A stretch of 6,245 nucleotides of DNA from IIICB1 sp035968095 (GCA_035968095.1 JAWQFW010000285.1:1-6245), one strand, 5' to 3'; positions 1 through 5,296 are shown, counted from the first letter of the stretch. Notes: generated by a model from the sequence alone, not told the origin. Program-made: numbers and translations.

Positions 1-54
1 CCTCCAATTCCTCCAATTCCTCCAATTCCTCCAATTCCTCCAATTCCTCCAATT
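1..54. repeat. Tandem 9-mer array, at least six copies
   Basis: Six perfect head-to-tail copies of CCTCCAATT fill bases 1-54, and the array may continue off the left edge. On the minus strand, downstream of the small exported-protein gene, each unit reads AATTGGAGG and so contains a GGAGG Shine-Dalgarno-like core. The unit length is a multiple of three, so frame 1 of the plus strand reads an open Pro-Pro-Ile repeat up to a TAA at 91-93. I treat the array as non-coding because the next array has a 7-base unit and nothing else supports a gene. Slipped-strand copy-number change is the usual way such arrays vary. Confidence 0.9.
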
Positions 55-63
55 CTTCCTTGT

Positions 64-91
64 CCCCAGTCCCCAGTCCCCAGTCCCCACT
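64..91. repeat. STRR-type heptamer array (CCCCAGT)
   Basis: Three perfect copies of CCCCAGT (64-70, 71-77, 78-84) are followed by one variant, CCCCACT (85-91). This unit matches the class of short tandemly repeated repetitive (STRR) heptamers known in cyanobacterial genomes. The variant last copy supplies two bases of the stop codon (TAG on the minus strand, 90-92) of the neighbouring small exported-protein gene, so array and gene abut with no spacer. Bases 55-63 separate it from the 9-mer array. Confidence 0.9.
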
Positions 92-434
92 AATTGATCA
101 ACTCTTCAGCGCAAGATAAACCAATTTCCGTAACAGATTCCGGAATTGTCCCACCACGCGCTTGCTGCATGATTTCACCAAACTGTTCGAGGGTATAGCG
201 GTTTTGGAACTCTCTTAAGGTACAATTACACAAAATTTGCGCTTGTTGTTGAGTTAAGCCAGAATCAACAGAACTGGCTAAACAAGTTTTTGTGTAATTA
301 TTAACTAATTCTTGGGGATAACGGTTGCGAGGGTTTTGCTGTGGTGTTTGTGCATTCGCTACGGGTAAACTCGCAGCCGAGAAGATCAGCAAACCAGTGG
401 CGATCGCGGGTAACTTAAAAGTTGTAGTCTTCAT
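90..434 (-). CDS. Small exported four-cysteine protein (paralogue A)
   Basis: This 114-residue protein is of unknown function. Residues 1-28 form a signal peptide: a Lys at position 2, a hydrophobic stretch and a VANA cleavage site before Gln29, so the mature form should act in the periplasm or outside the cell. The mature part has four cysteines (C51, C69, C71, C108), two in a CxC arrangement, which suggests disulfides or a small redox or metal-binding fold; this is inference. Its closest relative here is the gene at 1209-1589, alignable without gaps over 114 positions with 62 identities, including all four cysteines and blocks LPVANAQT, VDSGLT and EFQNRYTLE. The start is set by an AAAGGA site 8 bases upstream (443-448). 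The gene ends inside the heptamer array and lacks the 12-residue tail of its paralogue, so it may be shortened at its 3' end. Confidence 0.85.
   Translation of the reverse strand: MKTTTFKLPAIATGLLIFSAASLPVANAQTPQQNPRNRYPQELVNNYTKTCLASSVDSGLTQQQAQILCNCTLREFQNRYTLEQFGEIMQQARGGTIPESVTEIGLSCAEELIN
400..407. repeat. HIP1 octamer (one of six)
   Basis: GCGATCGC, the highly iterated palindrome of many cyanobacterial genomes, occurs at 400-407, 759-766, 1752-1759, 3624-3631, 3977-3984 and 4802-4809. By chance one copy per about 65 kb would be expected. All six lie in coding sequence. None lies in the membrane-protein gene, or from 4810 to the right edge, which includes the first operon gene and nearly all of the second. 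Confidence 0.9.
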
Positions 435-442
435 GGGTGGTA

Positions 443-448
443 TCCTTT
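443..448 (-). promoter_or_regulatory. Ribosome binding site of paralogue A, shared leader
   Basis: On the minus strand AAAGGA lies 8 bases before the ATG at 434. The leader matches that of paralogue B: AAAG, one differing base, ATACCAC, one differing base, then CATGAAGAC. The duplication that made the pair therefore included the translation leader. In B the corresponding element reads AAAGCA and is a poorer Shine-Dalgarno match. These bases also lie inside the longest possible reading frame of the divergent phosphorylase gene. Confidence 0.6.
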
Positions 449-454
449 GGGAGT

Positions 455-1150
455 ATGAGTGTGAATTTTAACGACGAACAGAATTTGCTTTTAGCCCTAG
501 ATGCGATTTTAGTTCCTCAAGGAGCAGAATGGCAGGCTGTCAGTCGCGGATTAAGCCAAATTAACTCTAGCAAACCTGTGGTGTTATCGATTCCAATTGG
601 TTTTGCGGCTGTGAGTGAGAAGTTACGAAAATGCCAGCAACCACCGCAGAAAGTCTTACTGATGGGTTTGTGTGGAAGTTTGTCACCTAATTATCGAGTT
701 GGTGATGTTGTGGTGTACGAAAAGTGTCTTCAAGCAAGTAACGGTGAAGAAATTGCGTGCGATCGCGTCCTCACTAACCAAGTTTACCGCTCTCTGGGAT
801 CTCGCGCTGCTTTAGTCACGGGTTTGAGTAGCAAAATTCCAATTTGTACTGCTAGCGAAAAACTACGTCTGGGAAACCTTCATCAAGCTGATGTTGTTGA
901 TATGGAAGGATTTGCAGTTTTATCCGCTTGGAAAACTCAACAAGTAGCAATGATTCGAGTAGTTAGCGATGACACGCTTCACGATTTACCAGATTTAACT
1001 TCAGCGATTTCTCAATCGGGTAAATTACGCGCTTTTCCTTTAATAACAAGCTTTCTTCAACAACCTTTAGCCGCAGCCCGTTTGATTCGCGGTTCCCTGA
1101 GAGGTTTAAAAATTTTACAGCAAATAACAGTTAATTGTTGTGCTAATTAG
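455..1150 (+). CDS. Nucleoside phosphorylase/nucleosidase family protein, HpnG-like
   Basis: About 231 residues, a normal length for the PNP/UDP phosphorylase superfamily (MTA/SAH nucleosidase, purine nucleoside phosphorylase). Visible family marks, counted from ATG 455, are the GLCGSL glycine loop (71-76) followed by RVGDVV (81-86), the VDMEG motif with Glu151 expected to bind the ribose, and VSDD (170-173) with the Asp that normally contacts the base. After this comes a Leu/Arg-rich C-terminal segment with a RVVSDDTLHDLP pattern that recalls HpnG, the enzyme that removes adenine from adenosylhopane in bacteriohopanepolyol synthesis. That substrate is inferred from memory of the family, and no other hopanoid gene is in the window. 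A cytosolic MTA/SAH-type nucleosidase is the alternative. Possible starts are GTG 437, ATG 455 and GTG 461. GTG 461 has the best-placed ribosome site (GGGAG, 449-453), while GTG 437 lies 2 bases from the opposite gene's start. Confidence 0.8.
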   Translation: MSVNFNDEQNLLLALDAILVPQGAEWQAVSRGLSQINSSKPVVLSIPIGFAAVSEKLRKCQQPPQKVLLMGLCGSLSPNYRVGDVVVYEKCLQASNGEEIACDRVLTNQVYRSLGSRAALVTGLSSKIPICTASEKLRLGNLHQADVVDMEGFAVLSAWKTQQVAMIRVVSDDTLHDLPDLTSAISQSGKLRAFPLITSFLQQPLAAARLIRGSLRGLKILQQITVNCCAN

Positions 1151-1167
1151 TGAAACTTTCTCTCTCC

Positions 1168-1195
1168 TTAGCTACGGCTAACTTTAATTCTTTTT
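1168..1195 (+). terminator. Probable terminator after the phosphorylase gene
   Basis: TTAGC (1168-1172), a TACG loop and GCTAA (1177-1181) form a 5-bp hairpin whose closing C-G pair and UACG loop match the stable UNCG tetraloop class. It lies 17 bases after the TAG of the phosphorylase gene and is followed by an interrupted T-rich run (CTTTAATTCTTTTT). The minus strand has no T run after the hairpin, so it would serve the plus strand only. The stem is short and the T tract broken, hence moderate confidence. Confidence 0.45.
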
Positions 1196-1208
1196 AGTTG
1201 ACAAAAAT

Positions 1209-1589
1209 CTAATTAGTTAATTGTTCATTAGGAGATTCTTCATCAATTGACATTAATTCTACGACACATGACGACGTAACTTCTTGGAATACTTCAGGAA
1301 TTGTACCAGCATGAGTTTGCTGCGTTAAGTTGATAAATTCTTCCAGAGTATAACGATTTTGAAACTCTTCGATGCTACAACCACAGATAAATTCTGCTGG
1401 TTCTGCTGTCAATCCTGAATCAACTGCGCTAGAAACACAACTTTCAGTAAAAACTTCGACAAGTTCTTCGGGATAAGTGTTAGTAGTATTTGGTTGTGAT
1501 GTTTGTGCATTCGCTACAGGTAAACCTGTACCCGACAACATCAGTAAACAAGTAACAATTGCCGATAATTCAAATGTTGAGGTCTTCAT
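1209..1589 (-). CDS. Small exported four-cysteine protein (paralogue B)
   Basis: A 126-residue paralogue of the protein at 90-434, also of unknown function. It has a signal peptide to about residue 28 (LPVANA before Gln29) and keeps all four mature cysteines at the same positions (C51, C69, C71, C108), plus one more in the signal peptide (C14). The mature part is strongly acidic: I count one Arg and no Lys against about eighteen Asp/Glu, whereas paralogue A has about six basic and nine acidic residues. A 12-residue acidic tail, absent from A, follows the aligned region. ATG 1589 is the only sensible start because the signal peptide and leader align with A from that point. Its Shine-Dalgarno match is weak (AAAGCA). 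It converges on the phosphorylase gene and diverges from the DUF3386-like gene across 75 bases. Confidence 0.85.
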   Translation of the reverse strand: MKTSTFELSAIVTCLLMLSGTGLPVANAQTSQPNTTNTYPEELVEVFTESCVSSAVDSGLTAEPAEFICGCSIEEFQNRYTLEEFINLTQQTHAGTIPEVFQEVTSSCVVELMSIDEESPNEQLTN

Positions 1590-1600
1590 GAGTGGTATGC

Positions 1601-1631
1601 TTTAAGGATATAGGCTTGATTCAAATATAAT
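1601..1631 (+). promoter_or_regulatory. Possible promoter of the DUF3386-like gene
   Basis: A perfect -10 hexamer TATAAT lies at 1626-1631 in the short divergent gap, 33 bases before ATG 1665. The best -35 candidate is weak: TTTAAG (1601-1606, 19-base spacer) or TTAAGG (1602-1607, 18-base spacer). Transcription would start near 1638. The promoter of the divergent paralogue B must lie in the same 75 bases or extend into this gene, but I see no clear hexamer pair for it. Confidence 0.4.
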
Positions 1632-1664
1632 TAGTTTAAGCAATTTTTAGCGCAACCGACAATT

Positions 1665-2441
1665 ATGCCATTAAATTCAACCCAAAATTTGTACCAGACT
1701 GGGAAACTGAGCGTCAAGCAGTGGATGTATTTCAGGATTAGTTTAATTTTGGCGATCGCTACTTTCGTTCTCGCCCAACCTAGTCTAGCTTATGCTACAT
1801 CGGCAACAGATTTATTTCGCGCTGCCTACGAAAATCGTTACACTTGGGATAAAAATTTTCCTGGTTTTTCTGCTGATGTATCTATTAATCATCAAGGCAT
1901 TCTAGCTCAAGGAATCGTTCGCGTCTCGCCAGATTTAGAAGTAGAAGTAATTAATATTAACAGCAAATATTTGCGCGAATTAATTGCTAATCAATTTCGG
2001 ATGGAAATAATTCATCGTCAATCTCTTCCTTTTGCGGAAGCCCACAAAAATGCTACTTTCCAACTAGCAAAAACCGAACTATCTTCAGCAGCAACTACAA
2101 TTGTTGAAATCGGGGACGAAATGAATTCTTATTATCAAGTGAAAGACAAAGTTATTACCCAGGTTAATCGTAAATTTGGCGACATTGCTGTTACTGTCGA
2201 TACCCTTGGAATAACCGAAAACCCTGAAGGTTATTTAGTGACTCATTTTCAAACAATTTTCCGTGATGCTAATACCGGAGAAATTTTAGAGAGAGAAGAT
2301 GTGCGCGATTTTCACGAGAAGATTGGTCAATATTATCTATTAACTAATCGGACAATTCGTTACGCCGAAAAAGAGAATCCGGAAGCAAAATTAACACCCG
2401 ATACTTCGATGAGAATTGAGAATATTCAGCCGTTAAGTTAG
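1665..2441 (+). CDS. Exported DUF3386-like protein
   Basis: A 258-residue protein whose body, from FRAAYENRYTWDKNFPGF (51-68) onward, matches my memory of the cyanobacterial family DUF3386, whose function is unknown. The later pattern of paired beta strands, with a VTVDTLG segment near 176-182 and a GQYYLLTNR segment near 231-239, fits that family. Family members I recall begin close to the FRAAYENRY block, whereas this one carries about 45 extra residues: a hydrophobic stretch (about 22-42) ending in LAYA before Thr45. That looks like a signal peptide, or a membrane anchor if uncleaved, so this version probably works in the periplasm, thylakoid lumen or at a membrane. ATG 1665 gives a long N-region. 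ATG 1725 (Met21) would give a more ordinary signal peptide. Neither has a good Shine-Dalgarno site. The gene is monocistronic, closed by a terminator 7 bases after the stop codon. Confidence 0.75.
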   Translation: MPLNSTQNLYQTGKLSVKQWMYFRISLILAIATFVLAQPSLAYATSATDLFRAAYENRYTWDKNFPGFSADVSINHQGILAQGIVRVSPDLEVEVININSKYLRELIANQFRMEIIHRQSLPFAEAHKNATFQLAKTELSSAATTIVEIGDEMNSYYQVKDKVITQVNRKFGDIAVTVDTLGITENPEGYLVTHFQTIFRDANTGEILEREDVRDFHEKIGQYYLLTNRTIRYAEKENPEAKLTPDTSMRIENIQPLS

Positions 2442-2448
2442 TTTGGAG

Positions 2449-2474
2449 TGGGGACTAAAGTTCCCCATTTTTTT
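2449..2474 (+). terminator. Rho-independent terminator of the DUF3386-like gene
   Basis: TGGGGA (2449-2454) pairs with TCCCCA (2462-2467) across a 7-base loop and is followed directly by seven T residues (2468-2474). The 6-bp stem has four G-C pairs. It starts 7 bases after the stop codon at 2439-2441. The opposite strand lacks a T run, so it acts on plus-strand transcripts. Confidence 0.85.
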
Positions 2475-2712
2475 CTTAGAAAATAGTGTTTACTAAAAAA
2501 TCACGCTAAGTTGTATTTTTAGGAGGAAAAATTATTTTAATTAATCGCAAATTGTTAAGAACATATTTAGGAAGTTTCGTTAGGAGAAATGTTGTTTATA
2601 ATATTTATAAATCATCTTTTTTTTAGAAAAGTTGAAGATTAGATTATCTGGGAATAAGTGCTAAAAACTAACAATATTTATTCTCGAAAATATTTTTTTG
2701 TTAAATATTTAG
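2475..2712. other. AT-rich intergenic gap with no supported gene
   Basis: This stretch lies between the terminator and the end of the membrane-protein gene. It contains a good Shine-Dalgarno-like AGGAGG (2521-2526) with no ATG, GTG or TTG at usable distance, a 7-bp A/T inverted repeat TTTATAA-TAT-TTATAAA (2595-2611), and a run of eight T residues soon after (2617-2624). None of these amounts to a gene or a convincing terminator. It may be the remains of a decayed small gene, but that is only inference. Confidence 0.5.
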
Positions 2713-3246
2713 CTAAAAATTTTCTTGGTTATTATCCCAATTTTTCCAACGTAATAAAAAGGGAAGTTGCGCCAAATCTAGACAGTAATTGCCAATCCAA
2801 ACCACAATATTTACAAATAACAAATAACGTATCCAAATCAATTCATTTTCTGGAGGCAAAATAGTCAAACCTTCATACAGTTGCCAAACGCGATAAGGAA
2901 CATATAAATAAGGAACCATTACCCAAACAACTGAGTGAAACTGTCTCAGAGAAATAATTTCCGAAAGAATTTGTAAGAGCAGCATGACTAAATAGGGAAT
3001 TAACACAGTGAAGGTGCTAGAATATCCCCACCAGAAACCCCAGAAAATTAATGCTACTATCGGAAGCACTCCTCCGAGGATTTGCACTGTCCCAAACCAA
3101 ATTTTAAACCAACTGGGGAGTGTTTCGGGGAGACTGTAAGGTTCGCTATTACGCCACATCCAGCCTGTTATAGTCAAAAAAGAGGTGGCGATGAGGAAAA
3201 AAATCGCGTTTTCGATGAGCAGATTCAAGTTAGTGTCGCCAGTCAT
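2713..3246 (-). CDS. Polytopic membrane protein of unknown function
   Basis: From the ATG at 3246 the protein has 177 residues and is very rich in Trp, Leu, Ile and Phe. Four or five membrane segments are visible, at about 9-30, 49-71, 76-96, 105-123 and 136-156. A short aromatic and proline motif (VPYLYVPYRVWQLYEG, about 111-126) lies at the end of the fourth, and a charged tail rich in Asn and Trp follows the last. I do not recognise the family. The frame stays open to a further ATG at 3318, which would add 24 polar residues and reach within 21 bases of the antitoxin start. I prefer 3246 because the first membrane segment then follows a short polar N-terminus and room is left for divergent promoters. 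Neither start has a Shine-Dalgarno site. No obvious terminator follows. Confidence 0.7.
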   Translation of the reverse strand: MTGDTNLNLLIENAIFFLIATSFLTITGWMWRNSEPYSLPETLPSWFKIWFGTVQILGGVLPIVALIFWGFWWGYSSTFTVLIPYLVMLLLQILSEIISLRQFHSVVWVMVPYLYVPYRVWQLYEGLTILPPENELIWIRYLLFVNIVVWIGNYCLDLAQLPFLLRWKNWDNNQENF

Positions 3247-3311
3247 ATAAATTAATTGAAATTGACTTGGAAAACAATATAGCTTAGTGTCCGAGTTAGG
3301 GTAAGATTTAA

Positions 3312-3345
3312 GACACATGACTGTGAGTGGATGTCAGGATGTCTG
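3312..3345. promoter_or_regulatory. Possible operator at the antitoxin start
   Basis: Short repeats cluster just before and over the antitoxin start: GACA (3312-3315) faces TGTC (3332-3335), CACA and TGTG flank a 4-base centre (3314-3325), and GATGTC is directly repeated 8 bases apart (3330-3335 and 3338-3343). Xre-type antitoxins commonly repress their own operon by binding repeats in this position. The repeats are short and could be chance. A TTGACT at 3262-3267 is the best -35 candidate upstream, but no good -10 sits at the right distance. Confidence 0.3.
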
Positions 3346-3785
3346 GCAAAGAGATTATTTATGAAATTTTGGGGATTGAAAAAATACCCTATTCCAGCGA
3401 AAATCAGCACCAATCAGCGTTAGAGATGGTGGAAATTGTCCGTCAAGGTTTATCGACGGATGCAGCAGAGCGAGTAGCGGAGTATTCCGGACTTTCTAAA
3501 GTACAGCTTGCAGCGTTGCTAGGAACTTCAGAAAGAACAATTTCTCGTCGGAAGAAAAGTAACAAACCGTTGGATGTTACCGAATCAGATCGCTTGTATC
3601 GTCTAGCGAGAATTATTGCGCGCGCGATCGCTGTTTTCCAAGATAGCGAAACGGCAAAAAACTGGCTCAACAGACCAAATCGGGCTTTAGCAGAAGCAAC
3701 TCCCTTAGAGTTATTAGATACCGATGCGGGAACTCAACAAGTAGATGAACTGCTCGATAAAATTGAGTATGGGGTGTACACTTGA
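3339..3785 (+). CDS. Xre/MbcA/ParS-type antitoxin of an Xre-RES pair
   Basis: A 148-residue antitoxin that binds and neutralises the RES toxin encoded next to it and probably represses the operon. An N-terminal helical region leads to a helix-turn-helix at about 40-73 (GLSKVQLAALLGTSERTISR), then the DUF2384-type toxin-binding domain to the end: a helix starting LYRLARIIARA (86-96), Trp109 in NWLNRPN, TPLELL (121-126), Gly131 and the C-terminal KIEYGVYT. In characterised Xre-RES complexes the antitoxin C-terminus covers the toxin active site, and this tail is intact. The length is typical for the family. GTG 3327 would add four residues, but ATG 3339 is preferred because MSGKEI is a cleaner start; the GAGTGG 9 bases upstream is only a weak ribosome site. 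A HIP1 octamer lies inside the gene at 3624-3631. Confidence 0.9.
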   Translation: MSGKEIIYEILGIEKIPYSSENQHQSALEMVEIVRQGLSTDAAERVAEYSGLSKVQLAALLGTSERTISRRKKSNKPLDVTESDRLYRLARIIARAIAVFQDSETAKNWLNRPNRALAEATPLELLDTDAGTQQVDELLDKIEYGVYT

Positions 3786-4234
3786 GTAGAACAATCTGGC
3801 GCATCTCCCAAAAAAAACAAGCGCCTCGTGCTTTTAGTGGTGAAGGTTGTCGGCGACATGGGGGTCGTTGGCATTTTCGAGGGATGAAAATAGTTTACGC
3901 CTCCGCTACGCTTTCGTTAGCGGCATTAGAAACGTTTTTTGCGATGGAGATTATCGATGCGAGAGATTTGTATGTGGCGATCGCGATCGAACTTCCCGAC
4001 GACCTCCAAATTGAAAGAATCGACAAAACTAAACTACCCACCAACTGGCGAGCAACATTCCCTCCCTCAAGTTTAACTACGATTGGTTCAGAGTGGTATC
4101 AAGCGCGGCGATCGGCTGTTTTAATCGTTCCTTCAGCGATCGTCCCCATTGAAAGTAACTACTTAATTAACCCACAGCATAAAGATTTCGCCCGCATCCG
4201 CATTCATCCACCCCAGCCTTTCTTGTTGGTTTAA
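3782..4234 (+). CDS. RES-domain toxin, NAD+-depleting
   Basis: A 150-residue toxin of the RES family. Characterised members (MbcT of Mycobacterium tuberculosis, Res of Pseudomonas putida) kill or arrest the cell by breaking down NAD+ in the cytosol. The expected marks are all present: WRIS near the N-terminus, GGRW with Arg29, YAS (39-41), the ALE segment with Glu50, and VPSAIVP with Ser118 followed by the NYLINP box (126-131). I take Arg29, Glu50 and Ser118 as the R-E-S residues by position and context. The full length and intact motifs suggest an active toxin. It starts at TTG 3782, overlapping the antitoxin stop as TTGA, with GGGGTG (3771-3776) 5 bases upstream; the next Met (35) would remove GGRW. 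The poor start codon and stop-start overlap should couple and limit toxin translation relative to antitoxin. Confidence 0.92.
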   Translation: MSRTIWRISQKKQAPRAFSGEGCRRHGGRWHFRGMKIVYASATLSLAALETFFAMEIIDARDLYVAIAIELPDDLQIERIDKTKLPTNWRATFPPSSLTTIGSEWYQARRSAVLIVPSAIVPIESNYLINPQHKDFARIRIHPPQPFLLV

Positions 4235-4304
4235 AGATAGTTTTTTTCAATCAATAATAAAAGTTTATTCACAAAAGATTTAATTTTCAACAAATTCATC
4301 CATC

Positions 4305-4356
4305 TGCGATCATTACTCTGCTGTAGCTTGCGAAAATGTAGATTGCGATCGTTACT
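4305..4356. repeat. Cluster of short direct repeats in a convergent gap
   Basis: Between the toxin gene and the minus-strand operon, TGCGATC-A-TTACT (4305-4317) recurs as TGCGATC-G-TTACT (4344-4356), and TGTAG-C-TTGCGA (4322-4333) recurs as TGTAG-A-TTGCGA (4337-4348). Each pair differs at one base. The last unit touches the stop codon of the convergent gene. I see no hairpin with a T run in the 121-base gap on either strand, so termination here is unexplained. Confidence 0.6.
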
Positions 4357-4829
4357 TAATCTGGAGCGTTTATTTTTCTTTTCATTACACAAGCTACTTG
4401 ACCATATCTTTCTCCAGTTAACCCTTCTATTGTATCATGCTGAATATCCTCATTTGAACCTAGCTTACTTGTCCATTTTCCGTTATTTAATTGTCTAGCA
4501 ACATGGGTTGGTTTTTCCTGCGAAACATAGATAGCTATTTTTTGAAACCCTATTTCTAAAGCTGAGTTTTCGCAAATTTCGTAACCCAGTGTTTGGAAAG
4601 CATTGACAAACGCTTCTAGGGTTTCTTCTCTAGCCACTTCTGGAGGCCAGTAACTTTCATCTAAAGGATCTGGCCACCACCAAGCATCTGAATCTTCTGC
4701 TGCCCAAGCTACGCAATTGTAATCTATAGTATCTGGACTGGTAAGTTGATAATCTGTAGAAACTAAATTAGGATGATCGCGCTCAATCCAATTCTTGACT
4801 TGCGATCGCCAAGCATTATTACTTACCAT
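4356..4829 (-). CDS. Unknown protein with Cys/His motif (YNCVAWA ... THVARQL)
   Basis: A 157-residue soluble protein with no signal peptide or membrane segment. I recall similar uncharacterised proteins in cyanobacteria (possibly those named DUF7689), with the same landmarks: YNCVAWAAED (37-46), a tryptophan cluster WWWPDP (50-55), SYWPP (59-63), GYEIC (82-86), THVARQL (108-114), GKWTSKLG (117-124) and ERYGQV (140-145). Cys39 at the start of a predicted helix, then His109 opening a strand, is the order seen in papain-like and NlpC/P60-fold enzymes, so a cysteine hydrolase or transferase is possible; this is inference. The start codon lies inside the end of the upstream gene (7-base overlap ATGGTAA, 4823-4829), so translation is probably coupled and the two products may form a complex. 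A HIP1 octamer lies at 4802-4809, near the 5' end. Confidence 0.8.
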   Translation of the reverse strand: MVSNNAWRSQVKNWIERDHPNLVSTDYQLTSPDTIDYNCVAWAAEDSDAWWWPDPLDESYWPPEVAREETLEAFVNAFQTLGYEICENSALEIGFQKIAIYVSQEKPTHVARQLNNGKWTSKLGSNEDIQHDTIEGLTGERYGQVACVMKRKINAPD

Positions 4830-5296
4830 GTGTAGCCATTTCTACGCCCCCAATCAAGCCAAGCTTTTACCATCTCTTTTGTCCTACCTCTTTGAGCAGG
4901 CAAAACAGGATCTTTTCGTGTAATTGCTTTTAATGCCCAAAACCACCGTCCTGATTTTTGCTCAAGCTCTCTTAAAAGTAAAGGAATCACTGATTTACCC
5001 ATACCAATAATCTGTTGATAAGCAGGGTGCATTGCTAGATCGGTAGTAGAAGAAACGCCTCTAGTCTCTTCTCGCCATTGTTTAACAAGTTGAGCAAATA
5101 TTTTCTCTAACTCTTCTCTTTTATCCTGCTCTGAATCTTGATATTTTTTCTGCTTTTTTTCTGCAAATTCAAATGAAATTACTCTTTCAAGCTTGTTTAT
5201 TTTGCGAGATGCAATATAATCCCAATCTATTTCTTGATTACTTTTTGAATATCGATAATTATTTAAAAGCTTTGGTTGTTCTTTAATTACCTTCAT
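4823..5296 (-). CDS. Unknown protein with HPAYQ-IIGMG core
   Basis: A 157-residue soluble protein in two parts. Residues 1-60 are highly charged and probably helical or coiled (Lys/Glu-rich, around 43-65). Residues 65-157 form a compact helical region with strongly patterned motifs: QWREET (73-78), SS (82-83), HPAYQQIIGMG (90-100), IPLLLREL (104-111), WFWALKAIT (118-126) and AWLDWG (145-150). I recall this C-terminal pattern in uncharacterised bacterial proteins but know no function. A very good ribosome site, AAGGGAGG, places GGGAGG (5304-5309) 7 bases before the ATG. The gene follows the 225-residue gene after 48 bases and overlaps the next gene by 7, so it is the middle member of a probable three-gene operon. 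No catalytic residues stand out, and an adaptor, antitoxin-like or binding role is as likely as an enzyme. Confidence 0.8.
   Translation of the reverse strand: MKVIKEQPKLLNNYRYSKSNQEIDWDYIASRKINKLERVISFEFAEKKQKKYQDSEQDKREELEKIFAQLVKQWREETRGVSSTTDLAMHPAYQQIIGMGKSVIPLLLRELEQKSGRWFWALKAITRKDPVLPAQRGRTKEMVKAWLDWGRRNGYTW

Noticed and set aside
1..91. CRISPR-like array
   Set aside because: Units are 7 and 9 bases and directly adjacent, with no spacers.
1..93. Plus-strand frame reading a Pro-Pro-Ile repeat and ending at TAA 91-93
   Set aside because: It could be the tail of a gene from beyond the left edge, but it is made only of tandem repeats whose unit length changes from 9 to 7, which is unlike a coding repeat.
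2521..2526. AGGAGG ribosome site suggesting a small gene
   Set aside because: No ATG, GTG or TTG lies at usable distance downstream. A short frame from ATT exists but has no support.
2595..2624. A/T inverted repeat followed by a T run as a terminator
   Set aside because: The stem has no G-C pair and the T run is not adjacent to it, and no plus-strand gene needs it because the real terminator is at 2449-2474.
2658..2864. Plus-strand 68-residue open frame
   Set aside because: It starts at GTG without a ribosome site, has low-complexity AT-rich composition, and overlaps the membrane-protein gene on the other strand, whose membrane segments are much more gene-like.
3443..3670. Minus-strand 75-residue open frame
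   Set aside because: It lies wholly inside the antitoxin gene on the other strand and shows no motif of its own.
4235..4304. Terminator after the RES toxin gene
   Set aside because: T and A runs are present, but I could find no stem with G-C pairs in front of them on either strand.
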